A DNA stretch of 64,000 bases, taken from contig NZ_JAEKMI010000021.1 of NCBI RefSeq assembly GCF_020217485.1, positions 1 to 64,000 on the forward strand. The letters run 5' to 3'. The notes below the pieces were generated by a model. That model searched no databases and was not told the DNA's origin. It saw only the letters and a list, made by a program, of their open reading frames with translations. The stretch comes from Mycobacterium sp. WUMAC-067 (GTDB lineage: Bacteria; Actinomycetota; Actinomycetes; Mycobacteriales; Mycobacteriaceae). This document shows positions 7,593 through 17,217 of the stretch, one piece after another. The first letter of the stretch is position 1, and the number at the start of each line of letters is the position of its first letter. Position numbers and translations under genes: made by a program.

Positions 7593-8798
7593 TTAAAGCC
7601 CGAACGCCGCCACGGCGCCGATCACGATGATCGCGGGAGGTCGAATACCCTCGGCGCGAATCTTTTCGGGCGTGTCGGCCAGCGTCGCCCGCAAAGTGTG
7701 TTGAGCGGCCGTCGTTCCATGCTGAACGACTAGCACGGGTGTATCCGCAGGTCGCCCGCCCTTCAAGAGCGCTTCGGCGAAAAGTTCGATGCGCTCGACG
7801 GCCATCAGCAAAACAATCGTGCCCGAGAGTGCGGCCAGCGCATCCCAATTCACTAACGATTCGGGATGCCCGGGTGGGAGATGGCCGCTGACCACCACGA
7901 ATTCGTGATTGATCGCCCGATGAGTGACGGGGACACCCGCCAATGCGGGCACTCCTATGGCGCTGGTCACACCCGGCACGACGGTGACCGGGATCCCGGC
8001 GTCGGCGCACGCGAGCACCTCCTCGTAGCCGCGGGCGAACACGAACGGGTCCCCACCTTTGAGGCGCACCACGAAGCTTCCGGCCCGGGCGCGTTCGATC
8101 ATCACGTCGTTGATGGCTTCCTGCGCCATCGCCCGCCCGTACGGGATCTTGGCGGCGTCGATGACTTCCACGTGGGGAGGCAGCTCGGCGAGCAGTTCTG
8201 GCGGGGCGAGGCGATCGGCGACCACGACGTCGGCCTGGGCGAGCAGCCGGCGGCCGCGCACGGTGATCAGTTCGGGGTCGCCGGGACCGCCGCCGATCAG
8301 CGCCACGGTGCCCGTGACGGCGTCGGAGCTCACCGGGCCCTCGGGGGTGATGACGCCGGTCTGCAGGGCCTCCCGGATGGCCGAGCGGATCGCCGCCGAG
8401 CGTCGGTGCTCGCCGCCGGCCAGGACGCCGACGGACAACCCCGCATAGCTGAATGTCGCTGGGGTGACCGCGGTCCCCTCGACGGCGACGTCCGCCCGCA
8501 CGCAGAAGATCTGGCGGCTGTCGGCCTCGGCGACCACGGCCTCGTTCACGCGCGGGTCGTCGGTGGCCGCGATCGCGTACCAGGCTCCCTCGAGGTCGCC
8601 GTTGCGGTATTCGCGCAACGCCAGGGTGATTCCGGTCATCGCCTCGACCGACCGGGTGGCGCTGCGGGAGATGACGTGGACGTCGGCGCCGCTGGCGATG
8701 AGCAACGGCAGCCGGCGCTGGGCGACGGTGCCGCCGCCGACGACGACGACCTTCTTGCCGGCCAGCCGCAGCCCAACGAGGTAGGCGCTCTCAGTCAC
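7593..8798 (-). CDS. cysG: Sirohaem synthase: precorrin-2 dehydrogenase plus uroporphyrinogen-III methyltransferase
   Basis: This 401-residue two-domain enzyme makes precorrin-2, which feeds sirohaem and cobalamin synthesis. The N-terminal Rossmann domain (1-150) shows VVVVGGGTVAQRRLPLL and is the dehydrogenase/chelatase part. The C-terminal part (about 165-400) is an SAM methyltransferase with VALIGGGPGDPELIT, VVADRL and VRLKGGDPFVFARG. The start is GTG 8798 (VTESAYLVGLRLAGKK). It is on the same strand as, and downstream of, the cobalamin genes, which supports a shared tetrapyrrole function. Confidence 0.95.
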   Translation of the reverse strand: MTESAYLVGLRLAGKKVVVVGGGTVAQRRLPLLIASGADVHVISRSATRSVEAMTGITLALREYRNGDLEGAWYAIAATDDPRVNEAVVAEADSRQIFCVRADVAVEGTAVTPATFSYAGLSVGVLAGGEHRRSAAIRSAIREALQTGVITPEGPVSSDAVTGTVALIGGGPGDPELITVRGRRLLAQADVVVADRLAPPELLAELPPHVEVIDAAKIPYGRAMAQEAINDVMIERARAGSFVVRLKGGDPFVFARGYEEVLACADAGIPVTVVPGVTSAIGVPALAGVPVTHRAINHEFVVVSGHLPPGHPESLVNWDALAALSGTIVLLMAVERIELFAEALLKGGRPADTPVLVVQHGTTAAQHTLRATLADTPEKIRAEGIRPPAIIVIGAVAAFGL

Positions 8799-8879
8799 GC
8801 GGCAAGCCTAGTGGTTGGCGGCCTTGGCACCGCGCGCGTAACCGGGCGGCGATTTTTGCCGCACTTTTTCGCCGTGGGG

Positions 8880-10280
8880 TTACGCCCGCGAACCGGCCCG
8901 CCGGGCGGCGGCGTGTGCGACGAAGCGCGCCACCGCCCCCGGCGCGGCGGCCGGATGGGTGTGCAGGTACGACGCGTGCACGCCGGCGTGCACGACGCCG
9001 TCGCGCACGGCCCCGCCCGCAGGGTCGGCGTCATGGGACCGGTACATCCATGCCGGCTGATAGCTGTCGCTGAATGTGACTGTGGTGCGGTGGAATTCGT
9101 GCCCGACGGCCCGCTGGCCCGCGGTGTACAGCGGGGAGTCCGCCACGGCGACGGCATCGCGGTAGGCCAGCGTCAGGTGCGGAGTGAAGCGGGCCTGCCC
9201 GGCGAGCACGCCGCACATCGGGTGGCCGTCGAGCTCGGCGGCCAGGTAGATCAGCCCGGCGCACTCGGCGTGGACGGGTGCCCCGGCGGCGGCCAGCTCC
9301 TTGATCTGCCGGCGCACGACCTCGTTGGCCGAGAGTTCGGCGGTGAACTGTTCGGGAAAACCGCCGGGCAACAACACCGCATCGCTGCCGTCGGGCAACG
9401 CGTCACCGAGCGGATCGAAGTCGACGACGTCCGCGCCGGCGGCCGCCAGCAGCTCCGCGTGCTCGGCGTAGCCGAAGCTGAAGGCCTTCCCGGCCGCCAC
9501 GGCGACGGTGGCACGCTCGCCGCCCCGCCGCGCCGCCTCCCCCACCGCGGCCGCCGGATCCCACGGTCGCTGCGCTGTCGGGGCTCGCGCGACCGCGATC
9601 ACGGCCGCCAGGTCGACGTGGCGGGCGACCAGGGCGGTCATCGCGTCGACCGCGTGGCGGGCCCGGCGCCCGTACTCCACGGCGGTGACCAACCCCAAAT
9701 ACCTGGTGGGCAGCTCCAATTCGGCAGCGCGCCCGATGGCGCCCAGCACTGGGACACCGGCCTGCTCGCATGCCTGCCGCAGCACCTGCTCGTGCCGGGC
9801 CGAGCCGACCCGGTTCAGGATCACGCCGGCGACCCGGGTGGCGGTGTCGAACGTCGAAAAGCCATGCAGCAGTGCGGCGATGCTCTGGCTTTGACCGCGC
9901 GCGTCGATGACCAGGACGACGGGCGCGCCCAGCAGGCCGGCGACGTGGGCGGTGGATCCCGCGGCGGGGGTGGCGGCGGACGGCCCGATCCGCCCGTCGA
10001 ACAGCCCCATCACGCCCTCGATCACGGCGATGTCCGCGCCGGCGGCGCCATGCGCGTACAGCGGGCCGACGAGGTCCTCCCCGACCAGCACCGGGTCGAG
10101 GTTGCGGCCCGGCCGGCCGGCGGCGAGGCCGTGATAGCCGGGGTCGATGAAGTCCGGGCCCACCTTGAACGGCGCGACGGTGTGACCCGCCTGTCGCAGG
10201 GCGCCGATCAAACCCGTTGCCACGGTGGTCTTTCCGCTGCCGGAGGCGGGAGCGGCGATGACCACGGCGGGAACTCTCAC
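8880..10280 (-). CDS. cobB: Hydrogenobyrinate/cobyrinate a,c-diamide synthase
   Basis: CobB amidates the a and c side chains of the corrin ring, using ATP and glutamine. The 466-residue protein has an N-terminal P-loop ATPase domain (APASGSGKTT, then VGPDFIDPGYH) and a C-terminal class I glutamine amidotransferase domain, with the nucleophile in HAECAGL and the acceptor histidine in GVHASYLHTH. The GTG at 10280 overlaps the cobO stop by four bases (GTGA) and places the P loop at residue 10, as in relatives. The longer frame that runs into cobO is a shadow. Confidence 0.95.
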   Translation of the reverse strand: MRVPAVVIAAPASGSGKTTVATGLIGALRQAGHTVAPFKVGPDFIDPGYHGLAAGRPGRNLDPVLVGEDLVGPLYAHGAAGADIAVIEGVMGLFDGRIGPSAATPAAGSTAHVAGLLGAPVVLVIDARGQSQSIAALLHGFSTFDTATRVAGVILNRVGSARHEQVLRQACEQAGVPVLGAIGRAAELELPTRYLGLVTAVEYGRRARHAVDAMTALVARHVDLAAVIAVARAPTAQRPWDPAAAVGEAARRGGERATVAVAAGKAFSFGYAEHAELLAAAGADVVDFDPLGDALPDGSDAVLLPGGFPEQFTAELSANEVVRRQIKELAAAGAPVHAECAGLIYLAAELDGHPMCGVLAGQARFTPHLTLAYRDAVAVADSPLYTAGQRAVGHEFHRTTVTFSDSYQPAWMYRSHDADPAGGAVRDGVVHAGVHASYLHTHPAAAPGAVARFVAHAAARRAGSRA

Positions 10281-10891
10281 CACTCGATGCCCTTCTGCCC
10301 CTTGCGCCCGGCGTCCATCGGATGCTTGACCTTGGTCATCTCGGTGACCAGGTCGGCCGCGTCGATCAACCGCTGTGGGGCATCGCGTCCGGTGATCACG
10401 ACATGCTGATGGCCGGGCCGGGCCGACAGCACCTCGACCACCTCGTCGACGTCCACCCAGCCCCACTTCAGCGGGTAGGTGAACTCGTCCAGCACGTAGA
10501 AGTCGTGACGCTGGGCGGCCAGCCGGCGCGCGACCTCGGCCCAGCCGTCGGCCGCGACCGCCGCGTGGTCGATGTCGCTGCCCGCCTTGCGCGTCCAGGA
10601 CCAGCCCGCACCCATCTTGTGCCACTCGACGGGTGCGCCGGCCTGGTGTTGCTCGTGCACGTCGCCGAGTGCGGCGAAAGCCGCCTCTTCGCCCACCTTC
10701 CACTTGGCGCTCTTGACGAACTGGAACACCGCGACGGAAAGCCCGGCGTTCCAGGCCCGCAACGCCATACCGAACGCCGCCGTCGACTTTCCCTTGCCGG
10801 CGCCGGTGTGCACCGCCAGCACCGGCGTGTGTCGTCGCGACCGGGTGGTCAGGCCGTCATCGGGGACTTGGAGCGGAACTCCTTGCGGCAT
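10277..10891 (-). CDS. cobO: Cob(I)yrinic acid a,c-diamide adenosyltransferase
   Basis: CobO transfers the adenosyl group from ATP to cobalt in corrinoids. The 204 residues carry the CobA/CobO P loop (HTGAGKGKSTAAFGMALRA), then FVKSAKW and the Walker B region FYVLDEFTYPLKWGW. The length matches the family. ATG 10891 has AGAAAGGT about nine bases upstream. The gene lies 16 bases after the chelatase-like gene and overlaps cobB, so all three probably form one cobalamin operon. Confidence 0.95.
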   Translation of the reverse strand: MPQGVPLQVPDDGLTTRSRRHTPVLAVHTGAGKGKSTAAFGMALRAWNAGLSVAVFQFVKSAKWKVGEEAAFAALGDVHEQHQAGAPVEWHKMGAGWSWTRKAGSDIDHAAVAADGWAEVARRLAAQRHDFYVLDEFTYPLKWGWVDVDEVVEVLSARPGHQHVVITGRDAPQRLIDAADLVTEMTKVKHPMDAGRKGQKGIEW

Positions 10892-10906
10892 AACGGGTTA
10901 CCTTTC

Positions 10907-12748
10907 TCATGCCACGTCGCGCACCGCACGCGTCAACGAGTCCGCGTGCAACTGCTCCAGCCGGACGGCCGGGGCGCCGAGCTGGCGGGCCAGCTGCTCG
11001 GCCAAGCCGAGCCGCACGAACGACGTTTCGCAATCGACGACCACCGCCGCGGCGCCTTCGGCGACGAGCCGGGCCGCCGCGGATCGGGTGCGGCCCAACG
11101 GATCGGGCCCGGCGGTGGCCCGGCCGTCGGTGAGCACCACCACCAGCGCGCGGCGGGCCCGGTCACGGGCCTTCTCCCGCACGATCAGTTCGCGCGCGGC
11201 CAGCAGGCCTTCGGCCAGCGGGGTCTTGCCGCCGGTGTCGAACCGGGCCAGGCGGCGGCCGGCGATGTGCGCCGAGGTGGTGGGCGGCAACAGCAACCGC
11301 GCCTCCTGGTGCCGGAAGGTGATCACGGCGACCTTGTCGCGGCGCTGATAGGCGTCGCGCAGCAGCGACAGCGTGGCGCCGCTGACCGCCGCCATGCGGT
11401 CGCGTGCGGCCATCGAGCCCGAGGCGTCCACGACGAAGATCACCAGGTTGCCTTCGCGTCCCTCGCGCACGGCGCGCCGCACGTCGTCGGGCTGTGGCCG
11501 CAGCGGGCCCGCTCCGGCGCGCTCGGCGGCCGAGAGCAGCGTGGCGAACAGGTGCAGGCCGTGCCCGCCGCAACTGGTGTCGTCCCCGTCGGTGGCGGCG
11601 ACGACGCTGCCGCTGGCGTTGCGCGCGCGTGATCGCCGCCCGGGCGCGCCCTCTCCGACACCCGGAACGCGCAGCGCGCGGGTGCGGAAGGTTTTCGACG
11701 GCGGCGCGCTGGGCTTGGTCTTCGGCGGCGCCGCCGCAGGGCTCTCCCCCGAGTCCCGTAGTGGCCCATCGGGTTCGGCGTCCGCCGATTGACCCCCGCC
11801 GGGCGGGTCGGGCTCGGGGTCCGGGTCGGTGCCGGCCTGCGCCAGGGCTTCGTCCAGCTGGTCGCGGTCGATACCCGGATCGTCGAAGGGATCGCGGCGG
11901 CGCCGATGCGGCAGCGCCAGCTCGGCGGCGACCCGGATGTCCTGTTCCTCGACGGTGGGCGCCCCGCGCCAGGCGGCGTGCGCGACGGCGGTGCGGGCCA
12001 CCACCAGGTCAGCGCGCATGCCGTCGACGTCGAACGCCGCGCACAGCGCCGCGATACGCCGTAACTCGTTGTTGGGCAACACCACATCGTCGACGAGCGC
12101 GCGGGCCTCGGCGATGCGCCGGGCCAGCTCGGCATCGGCGGCGGCGTAGCGCTCGGCGAAACCGTCCGGGTCGGCCTCGTAAGCCATTCGCTGCCGGATG
12201 ACCTGCACGCGGACGTCGACGTCGCGGGAGGCGTGCACGTCGACGGTGAGCCCGAACCGGTCCAACAGTTGCGGACGCAGTTCGCCCTCTTCGGGATTCA
12301 TGGTGCCGATCAACACGAATCGCGCCTCATGCGAATGCGAGATGCCGTCGCGTTCGATGTGTACCCGCCCCATCGCCGCGGCGTCGAGCAGCACATCGAC
12401 CAGATGATCGTGCAGCAGGTTGACCTCGTCGACGTAGAGCACGCCGCCGTGCGCGCGGGCCAGCAGGCCCGGCGAAAACGCGTGCTCGCCGTCGCGCAGC
12501 ACGCGCTGCAGATCCAGCGAGCCGATCACCCTGTCTTCGGTTGCCCCGAGCGGCATTTCGACCAGGCCGGAATCGCTGCCGGTCGCCGCGGACAGCAACG
12601 CCGCCAGGCCGCGCACGGCCGTCGACTTGGCGGTGCCCTTTTCGCCGCGGATGAGCGCGCCGCCGATCTCGGGGCGCACGGCGCACAACAGCAGGGCAAG
12701 CCGCAGCTGGTCGTGCCCGACGATGGCGCTGAACGGGTAGGGCCTCAC
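10907..12748 (-). CDS. Magnesium/cobalt chelatase-like AAA plus VWA protein (Rv2850c-like)
   Basis: This 613-residue protein joins a ChlI/BchI-type AAA+ ATPase to a ChlD/BchD-type von Willebrand A domain. The Walker A is RGEKGTAKST (about 32-42), followed by VDEVNLL and the helix VGIMNPEE-like region. An acidic/proline-rich linker (about 320-400) precedes the VWA domain with a MIDAS motif, DASGSMAARD. Such proteins drive metal insertion into tetrapyrroles. Next to cobO and cobB, an accessory role in cobalt insertion is a reasonable inference. GTG 12748 overlaps the GNAT stop by four bases and begins VRPYPFSAIVGH. Confidence 0.88.
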   Translation of the reverse strand: MRPYPFSAIVGHDQLRLALLLCAVRPEIGGALIRGEKGTAKSTAVRGLAALLSAATGSDSGLVEMPLGATEDRVIGSLDLQRVLRDGEHAFSPGLLARAHGGVLYVDEVNLLHDHLVDVLLDAAAMGRVHIERDGISHSHEARFVLIGTMNPEEGELRPQLLDRFGLTVDVHASRDVDVRVQVIRQRMAYEADPDGFAERYAAADAELARRIAEARALVDDVVLPNNELRRIAALCAAFDVDGMRADLVVARTAVAHAAWRGAPTVEEQDIRVAAELALPHRRRRDPFDDPGIDRDQLDEALAQAGTDPDPEPDPPGGGQSADAEPDGPLRDSGESPAAAPPKTKPSAPPSKTFRTRALRVPGVGEGAPGRRSRARNASGSVVAATDGDDTSCGGHGLHLFATLLSAAERAGAGPLRPQPDDVRRAVREGREGNLVIFVVDASGSMAARDRMAAVSGATLSLLRDAYQRRDKVAVITFRHQEARLLLPPTTSAHIAGRRLARFDTGGKTPLAEGLLAARELIVREKARDRARRALVVVLTDGRATAGPDPLGRTRSAAARLVAEGAAAVVVDCETSFVRLGLAEQLARQLGAPAVRLEQLHADSLTRAVRDVA

Positions 12749-13215
12749 GGCTTGGCCGCCGGACCGGAGGCGGGCCGCAGCATGGGCACGTGGGGGACGC
12801 CGTCGTCGAGGAAATCGTCGCCGTCGCGCACAAATCCGTGCTGGGCGTACATGTCGGCCAAATAGGTCTGGGCGTTGATCCGGCATGGGTAGTCACCCAC
12901 CTCGGCCAGGGCCGCGCGCAACAGCCGGGTGGTGTGGCCCTGCCCGCGGGCGCTGCGCTTGGTGCACAGCCGCCCGATGCGGAACGCCTTCTCGCCTCCG
13001 GCGTGCTCCTCCATCAGGCGCAGCGTACAGATCACCTCGCCGTCGGCCCTCTCCAGCCAGAAGTGGCGGGTTTCGGCGAGGAGGTCACGGCCGTCCAATT
13101 CCGGATACGGGATCGCCTGCTCGACGACGAACACCTCCACCCTCAACTTGAGTAGCTCGTAAAGTGTCTGGGCATCAAGGTCTTTGGCCCAGATCCGCCG
13201 CAACGCTTCAGTCAT
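12745..13215 (-). CDS. GNAT family N-acetyltransferase (ElaA-like, Rv2851c)
   Basis: The 156-residue product belongs to the ElaA branch of GNAT acetyltransferases. The conserved N-terminus YELLKLRVEVFVVEQ is followed by FRIGRLCTKRSARGQGHTTRLL, the acetyl-CoA pyrophosphate loop. The substrate is unknown. ATG 13215 overlaps the end of mqo by eight bases, and its stop overlaps the chelatase-like gene, so it sits tightly inside an mqo-GNAT-chelatase-cobO-cobB transcription unit. Confidence 0.88.
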   Translation of the reverse strand: MTEALRRIWAKDLDAQTLYELLKLRVEVFVVEQAIPYPELDGRDLLAETRHFWLERADGEVICTLRLMEEHAGGEKAFRIGRLCTKRSARGQGHTTRLLRAALAEVGDYPCRINAQTYLADMYAQHGFVRDGDDFLDDGVPHVPMLRPASGPAAKP

Positions 13216-14698
13216 TGACATCCAACCCCAATACCTTTGTCCCCCACGAAAAAACCTCGTCGTAGAGCGCCGGCTCATCCGACAGCGACGCGCCCAGCGA
13301 CGGAACCATCTCCTTGAGCGCGGGCAGCCACGACTGAAAGCGGTTGGCAAAGCACCGCTGCAACACGTCGAGCATGATCGGCACCGCGGTCGACGCCCCG
13401 GGCGAGCCGCCGAGCAGACCCGCGATGGTGCCGTCGGCGGCACCGACCACCGTGGTGTCGAAGTCGAGCACGCCGCCCTTGCGCTTGTCGCGCCGGATCA
13501 CCTGCACGCGCTGACCGGCCACCGTCAGCTCCCAGTCGGAATCCGCTGCGGTGGGCGCGAATTCGCGCAGCATGCGCAGCCGGTCCGGTTCGGAGAGTCG
13601 CAGTTGGCCGAGCAGGTACCGAACGAGCGTCAGCTGGCTGGCGCCGACACCGAGCAATGAGGCCAGGTTGTGGGGCTTCACCGAGCGGGGCAGGTCGGTG
13701 AAGTGCCCGTGTTTCAAGAACTTCGGTGACCAGCCGGCGTACGGGCCGAACACCAGCCACGGCTTGCCGTTGACGTAGCGCAGGTCCAGATGCAGCGCCC
13801 CCAGGGGCGGGGCCCCGGGTGCGGGCGCCCCGTACACCTTGGCCCGGTGCGCGGTGGTGAGCGCCGGGTTGTCGGCGCGCAGGAATTGGCCGCCGATCGG
13901 GAATCCCGCGAAGCCCTTGACCTCGCCGATGCCGGACTTCTGCAGCAGCGGCAGTGCGTCACCGCCGGCCCCGACGAAGACGAATTTGGCGTGTTGGCGG
14001 CGCTTTTCGCCGGTGCGACGATTGCGGATGGACAGCGTCCAGCCGCCGTCGGACGCGCGGGTCAGGTTGCGGACCTCGTGGCCGAACAGGGCCGTCGCGC
14101 CGCCCCGGACACAGAACCCGACCAGCTGGCGCGACAGCGCACCGAAATCGACATCGGTGCCGTGAGCGGCCCAGTTCAGCCCGGTCGGCGTGGAGAAGTC
14201 GCGTTTGGCGGCCATGAACGGCAGCCGGCGGGCGAACTCACCGGTGTCCTCGATCAATTCGATGCCGGCGAACAGCGGGTTGGCGGCCAGAGCGTCCCGG
14301 CGTCGCCGCAGATAGTCGACGCCCTGCGCCCCACGCACGAAACTCGCGTGCGGGATCCGGGTCAGGAAGCGCCGATCGGTCAGGATGCCGTTCTCGACGG
14401 CGTAAGCCCAGAACTGGCGGGTCACCTGGAACTGCTCGTTGATGCGCACCGCTTTGCCGATGTCGATCGAGCCGTCGGGGCGCTGCGGGGTGTAGTTCAG
14501 CTCGCACAGCGCCGAATGCCCGGTGCCGGCGTTGTTCCAGGGGCTGCTGCTTTCGGCCGCGACGGCGTCGAGACGCTCGACGAAGGTCAGCGACCACTCC
14601 GGTTGCAGCCGGCGCAGCAACGCGCCCAGCGTCGCGCTCATGATGCCCGCGCCCACCAGCACGACGTCCGTCCGCGCGGTTGTGGCTAGCGATGACAC
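13208..14698 (-). CDS. mqo: Malate:quinone oxidoreductase
   Basis: Mqo is a peripheral membrane FAD enzyme that oxidises malate to oxaloacetate and passes electrons to menaquinone. The 496 residues show the FAD-binding motif VVLVGAGIMSATLGALLRR near the start, the Mqo signature NNAGTGHSALCELNYTP, and the C-terminal GGSPGASTAVPIMLDVL. The length matches the family. The GTG at 14698 has GAAGGA at a good distance and fits homologues; the longer frame is not supported. The start faces a divergent lipase-like gene across 109 bases. M. tuberculosis has PE_PGRS48 here; this genome has nothing between. Confidence 0.95.
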   Translation of the reverse strand: MSSLATTARTDVVLVGAGIMSATLGALLRRLQPEWSLTFVERLDAVAAESSSPWNNAGTGHSALCELNYTPQRPDGSIDIGKAVRINEQFQVTRQFWAYAVENGILTDRRFLTRIPHASFVRGAQGVDYLRRRRDALAANPLFAGIELIEDTGEFARRLPFMAAKRDFSTPTGLNWAAHGTDVDFGALSRQLVGFCVRGGATALFGHEVRNLTRASDGGWTLSIRNRRTGEKRRQHAKFVFVGAGGDALPLLQKSGIGEVKGFAGFPIGGQFLRADNPALTTAHRAKVYGAPAPGAPPLGALHLDLRYVNGKPWLVFGPYAGWSPKFLKHGHFTDLPRSVKPHNLASLLGVGASQLTLVRYLLGQLRLSEPDRLRMLREFAPTAADSDWELTVAGQRVQVIRRDKRKGGVLDFDTTVVGAADGTIAGLLGGSPGASTAVPIMLDVLQRCFANRFQSWLPALKEMVPSLGASLSDEPALYDEVFSWGTKVLGLDVND

Positions 14699-14807
14699 CG
14701 GCTTGCTGGTCCTTCCCTCGATTGGGCCGATCCCCAGGTTATCCCGAGGCAAAGTGGCCGCGGACGACGTGCGGCTCCCCGTGCCCAGCAAAAGCTAAGC
14801 TTGCCTC

Positions 14808-15833
14808 GTGACTGGCTGGGTGCCCGATGTCCTACCCGGATATTGGCAGCGCACCATCGCGCTCGGCTGCGATCCCGCCGGTGAGGGCGACATCGTCGCG
14901 ACCCTGATCCGGCGCGGGCCGGCACAGGCGGACGGCCAGACGGGCCCGGCGATGCGCGCGGTGCTGGCGGTGCACGGCTACACCGATTACTTCTTCCACA
15001 CCGAGCTGGCCGACCACTTCGCCGCCCGCGGCTTCGCCTTCTACGCGCTGGACCTTCACAAGTGCGGCCGGTCGCGGCGCGACGGCCAGACACCGCACTT
15101 CGTCACCGACCTCGCCAACTATGACGCCGAACTCGAGCACGCCCTGGGAGCCGTGAGCGCGCAGGCCCGCGAAGTGTTGGTGTACGGGCATTCCGCGGGC
15201 GGGCTCATCGTGTCCTTGTGGCTGGACCGGTTGCGCCGCCACAACCCGGCCGCGCACGCCAACATTGGCGGACTGGTGCTCAACAGCCCGTTCTTGGAGT
15301 TGCCCGGCCCGGCCATTCTGCGGCGTTCGGCGACCCTCGCCCTGATCGCGGGTCTGTCGCGGGTGCGGTCCAAGGCGGTGGCCCGGCCACCGGGCGAGGG
15401 CGGCTACGGCACCACGTTGCACCGCGACTACGGCGGGCAATTCGACTACAACCTGCAGTGGAAACCCGTGGGCGGCTTCCCGATCACGTTCGGTTGGCTC
15501 AACGCCGTCCGCCGCGGTCAGGCGCGGCTGCACCGCGGCCTCGACGTCGGCGTGCCGAACCTGATTCTGCGCTCGGACCACAGCGTGCCGGAAACCGCGG
15601 ACCCGGCGTCCATGCGGTGCGGCGACGCCGTTCTCGACGTGACCCAGATCGCCAGGTGGGCAGGCTGTATCGGGAACCGCAGCACCATCGTTCCGGTGGT
15701 CGATGCCAAACACGACGTGTTCTTGTCGCTGGAGGGACCGCGCGACGTCGCCTACCGGGAACTGGATCTCTGGCTGGACGAGTTCCTGCCCACCAGCAAC
15801 AACGACGCCCCGGTGTCGTTCGGAAGGGGGTGA
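14808..15833 (+). CDS. Alpha/beta hydrolase, monoglyceride-lipase-like (Rv2854-like)
   Basis: The 341-residue protein has a serine hydrolase fold of the lysophospholipase/monoacylglycerol lipase group. The oxyanion region is VLAVHGYTDYFFH, the nucleophile elbow is GHSAGG (about residue 126), and the acid/histidine part is near ADAKHDVF-like VVDAKHDVFLS. No signal peptide is seen, so it is likely cytoplasmic or peripheral. The true substrate is unknown. It starts at GTG 14808 and its stop is within three bases of the mtr start, so the two are probably co-transcribed. Confidence 0.88.
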   Translation: MTGWVPDVLPGYWQRTIALGCDPAGEGDIVATLIRRGPAQADGQTGPAMRAVLAVHGYTDYFFHTELADHFAARGFAFYALDLHKCGRSRRDGQTPHFVTDLANYDAELEHALGAVSAQAREVLVYGHSAGGLIVSLWLDRLRRHNPAAHANIGGLVLNSPFLELPGPAILRRSATLALIAGLSRVRSKAVARPPGEGGYGTTLHRDYGGQFDYNLQWKPVGGFPITFGWLNAVRRGQARLHRGLDVGVPNLILRSDHSVPETADPASMRCGDAVLDVTQIARWAGCIGNRSTIVPVVDAKHDVFLSLEGPRDVAYRELDLWLDEFLPTSNNDAPVSFGRG

Positions 15834-15835
15834 CG

Positions 15836-17215
15836 GTGGAGACCTACGACATCGCGATCATCGGAACCGGTTCGGGCAACAGCATTCTCGATGACCGCTT
15901 CGCCGACAAACGGGTGGCGATCTGCGAGCAGGGCACCTTCGGCGGCACCTGCCTGAACGTCGGGTGCATCCCGACCAAGATGTTCGTCTACGCCGCCGAA
16001 ATCGCCCAGACGATTCGGGAGGCGGCGCGCTTCGGCATCGACGCGCGCATCGAGCGGGTGCGCTGGGACGACATCGTCTCGCGCGTCTTCGGGCGCATCG
16101 ATCCGATCGGGGTCAGCGGTGAGGATTATCGGAATTCCGCGCCCAATATCGACGTGTACAAACAGCACACCCGGTTCGGCCCGGTCCAGGCCGACGGGCG
16201 CTACCTGTTGCGCACCGACGCCGGCGACGAGTTCACGGCCGACCAGGTGGTGATCGCGGCCGGCGCGCGGGCCGTGGTGCCGCCGGCGATCCTCGAGTGC
16301 GGCGCGACGTACCACACCAGCGACACGATCATGCGAATCCCCGCACTGCCGGAGCATCTGTTGATCGTGGGGGGCGGTTTCGTCGCGGCCGAATTCGCCC
16401 ACATCTTTTCCTCGCTGGGCTCGCGCGTCACCCTGGTGGTCCGGGGCTCCACATTGCTGCGGCATCTCGACGACGTCATCGGCGAGCGCTTCACCCGCAT
16501 CGCTGCGAGCAAATGGGAGCTGCACACCCACCGCAACGTCGTGGGCGCCGAAAACCACGGTTCGGGCGTCGCGGTGCAACTCGACGACGGTCGCACCGTG
16601 CGCGCCGACGCGCTGCTGGTGGCGACCGGCCGGGTGTCCAACGCCGATCAGCTTGACCTCGAGCAGGCCGGCGTAGCCGTCGAGGACGGCCTGGTGGCCG
16701 TGGATCAGTACCAGCGGACCACGGCGCGTGGGGTTTTCGCGCTCGGCGACGTCTCGTCGCCTTATGAGCTCAAGCACGTGGCCAACCACGAGGCGCGCGT
16801 CGTGCAGCACAACCTGTTCTGCGACTGGGACGATACCGTAGCGATGGCCGTCACCGACCATCGCTACGTGCCCGCGGCGGTGTTCACCGATCCGCAGGTC
16901 GCCTCGGTGGGGCTGACCGAAAACGAGGCCCTCGCAAAAGGTTTCAAGGTCTCGGTGAAGATCCAGGACTACGGCGACGTCGCCTACGGCTGGGCGTCGG
17001 AGGACACCACCGGGATCGTCAAGCTCGTCGCCGAGCGCGGCACCGGGCGCCTGCTGGGCGCGCACATCATGGGCCATCAGGCCTCGTCGATCATCCAGCC
17101 GTTGATCCAGGCGATGAGCTTCGGGTTGACCGCGCCGCAGATGGCCCGCGGGCAGTACTGGATCCACCCGGCGCTGCCCGAGGTGGTGGAGAACGCGCTC
17201 CTGGGTCTGCACTGA
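15836..17215 (+). CDS. mtr: Mycothione reductase
   Basis: Mtr is a homodimeric flavoenzyme that reduces mycothiol disulfide with NADPH, which keeps the main actinobacterial thiol reduced. The 459 residues match the family length. The redox-active disulfide is GGTCLNVGCIPTK (about 35-47). A second GxGxxG motif, IVGGGFVAAEFAHIF, binds NADPH, and the C-terminal dimer domain has the catalytic HPALPEVVENAL. GTG 15836 (VETYDIAIIGTG) matches homologues; GTG 15830, overlapping the upstream stop, is an alternative that adds two residues. It is convergent with the Fur-family gene. Confidence 0.96.
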   Translation: METYDIAIIGTGSGNSILDDRFADKRVAICEQGTFGGTCLNVGCIPTKMFVYAAEIAQTIREAARFGIDARIERVRWDDIVSRVFGRIDPIGVSGEDYRNSAPNIDVYKQHTRFGPVQADGRYLLRTDAGDEFTADQVVIAAGARAVVPPAILECGATYHTSDTIMRIPALPEHLLIVGGGFVAAEFAHIFSSLGSRVTLVVRGSTLLRHLDDVIGERFTRIAASKWELHTHRNVVGAENHGSGVAVQLDDGRTVRADALLVATGRVSNADQLDLEQAGVAVEDGLVAVDQYQRTTARGVFALGDVSSPYELKHVANHEARVVQHNLFCDWDDTVAMAVTDHRYVPAAVFTDPQVASVGLTENEALAKGFKVSVKIQDYGDVAYGWASEDTTGIVKLVAERGTGRLLGAHIMGHQASSIIQPLIQAMSFGLTAPQMARGQYWIHPALPEVVENALLGLH

Positions 17216-17217
17216 CC

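Noticed and set aside
8799..8879. Cobalamin riboswitch near the cob genes
   Set aside because: No B12-box-like sequence or suitable leader is seen; the gaps are too short.
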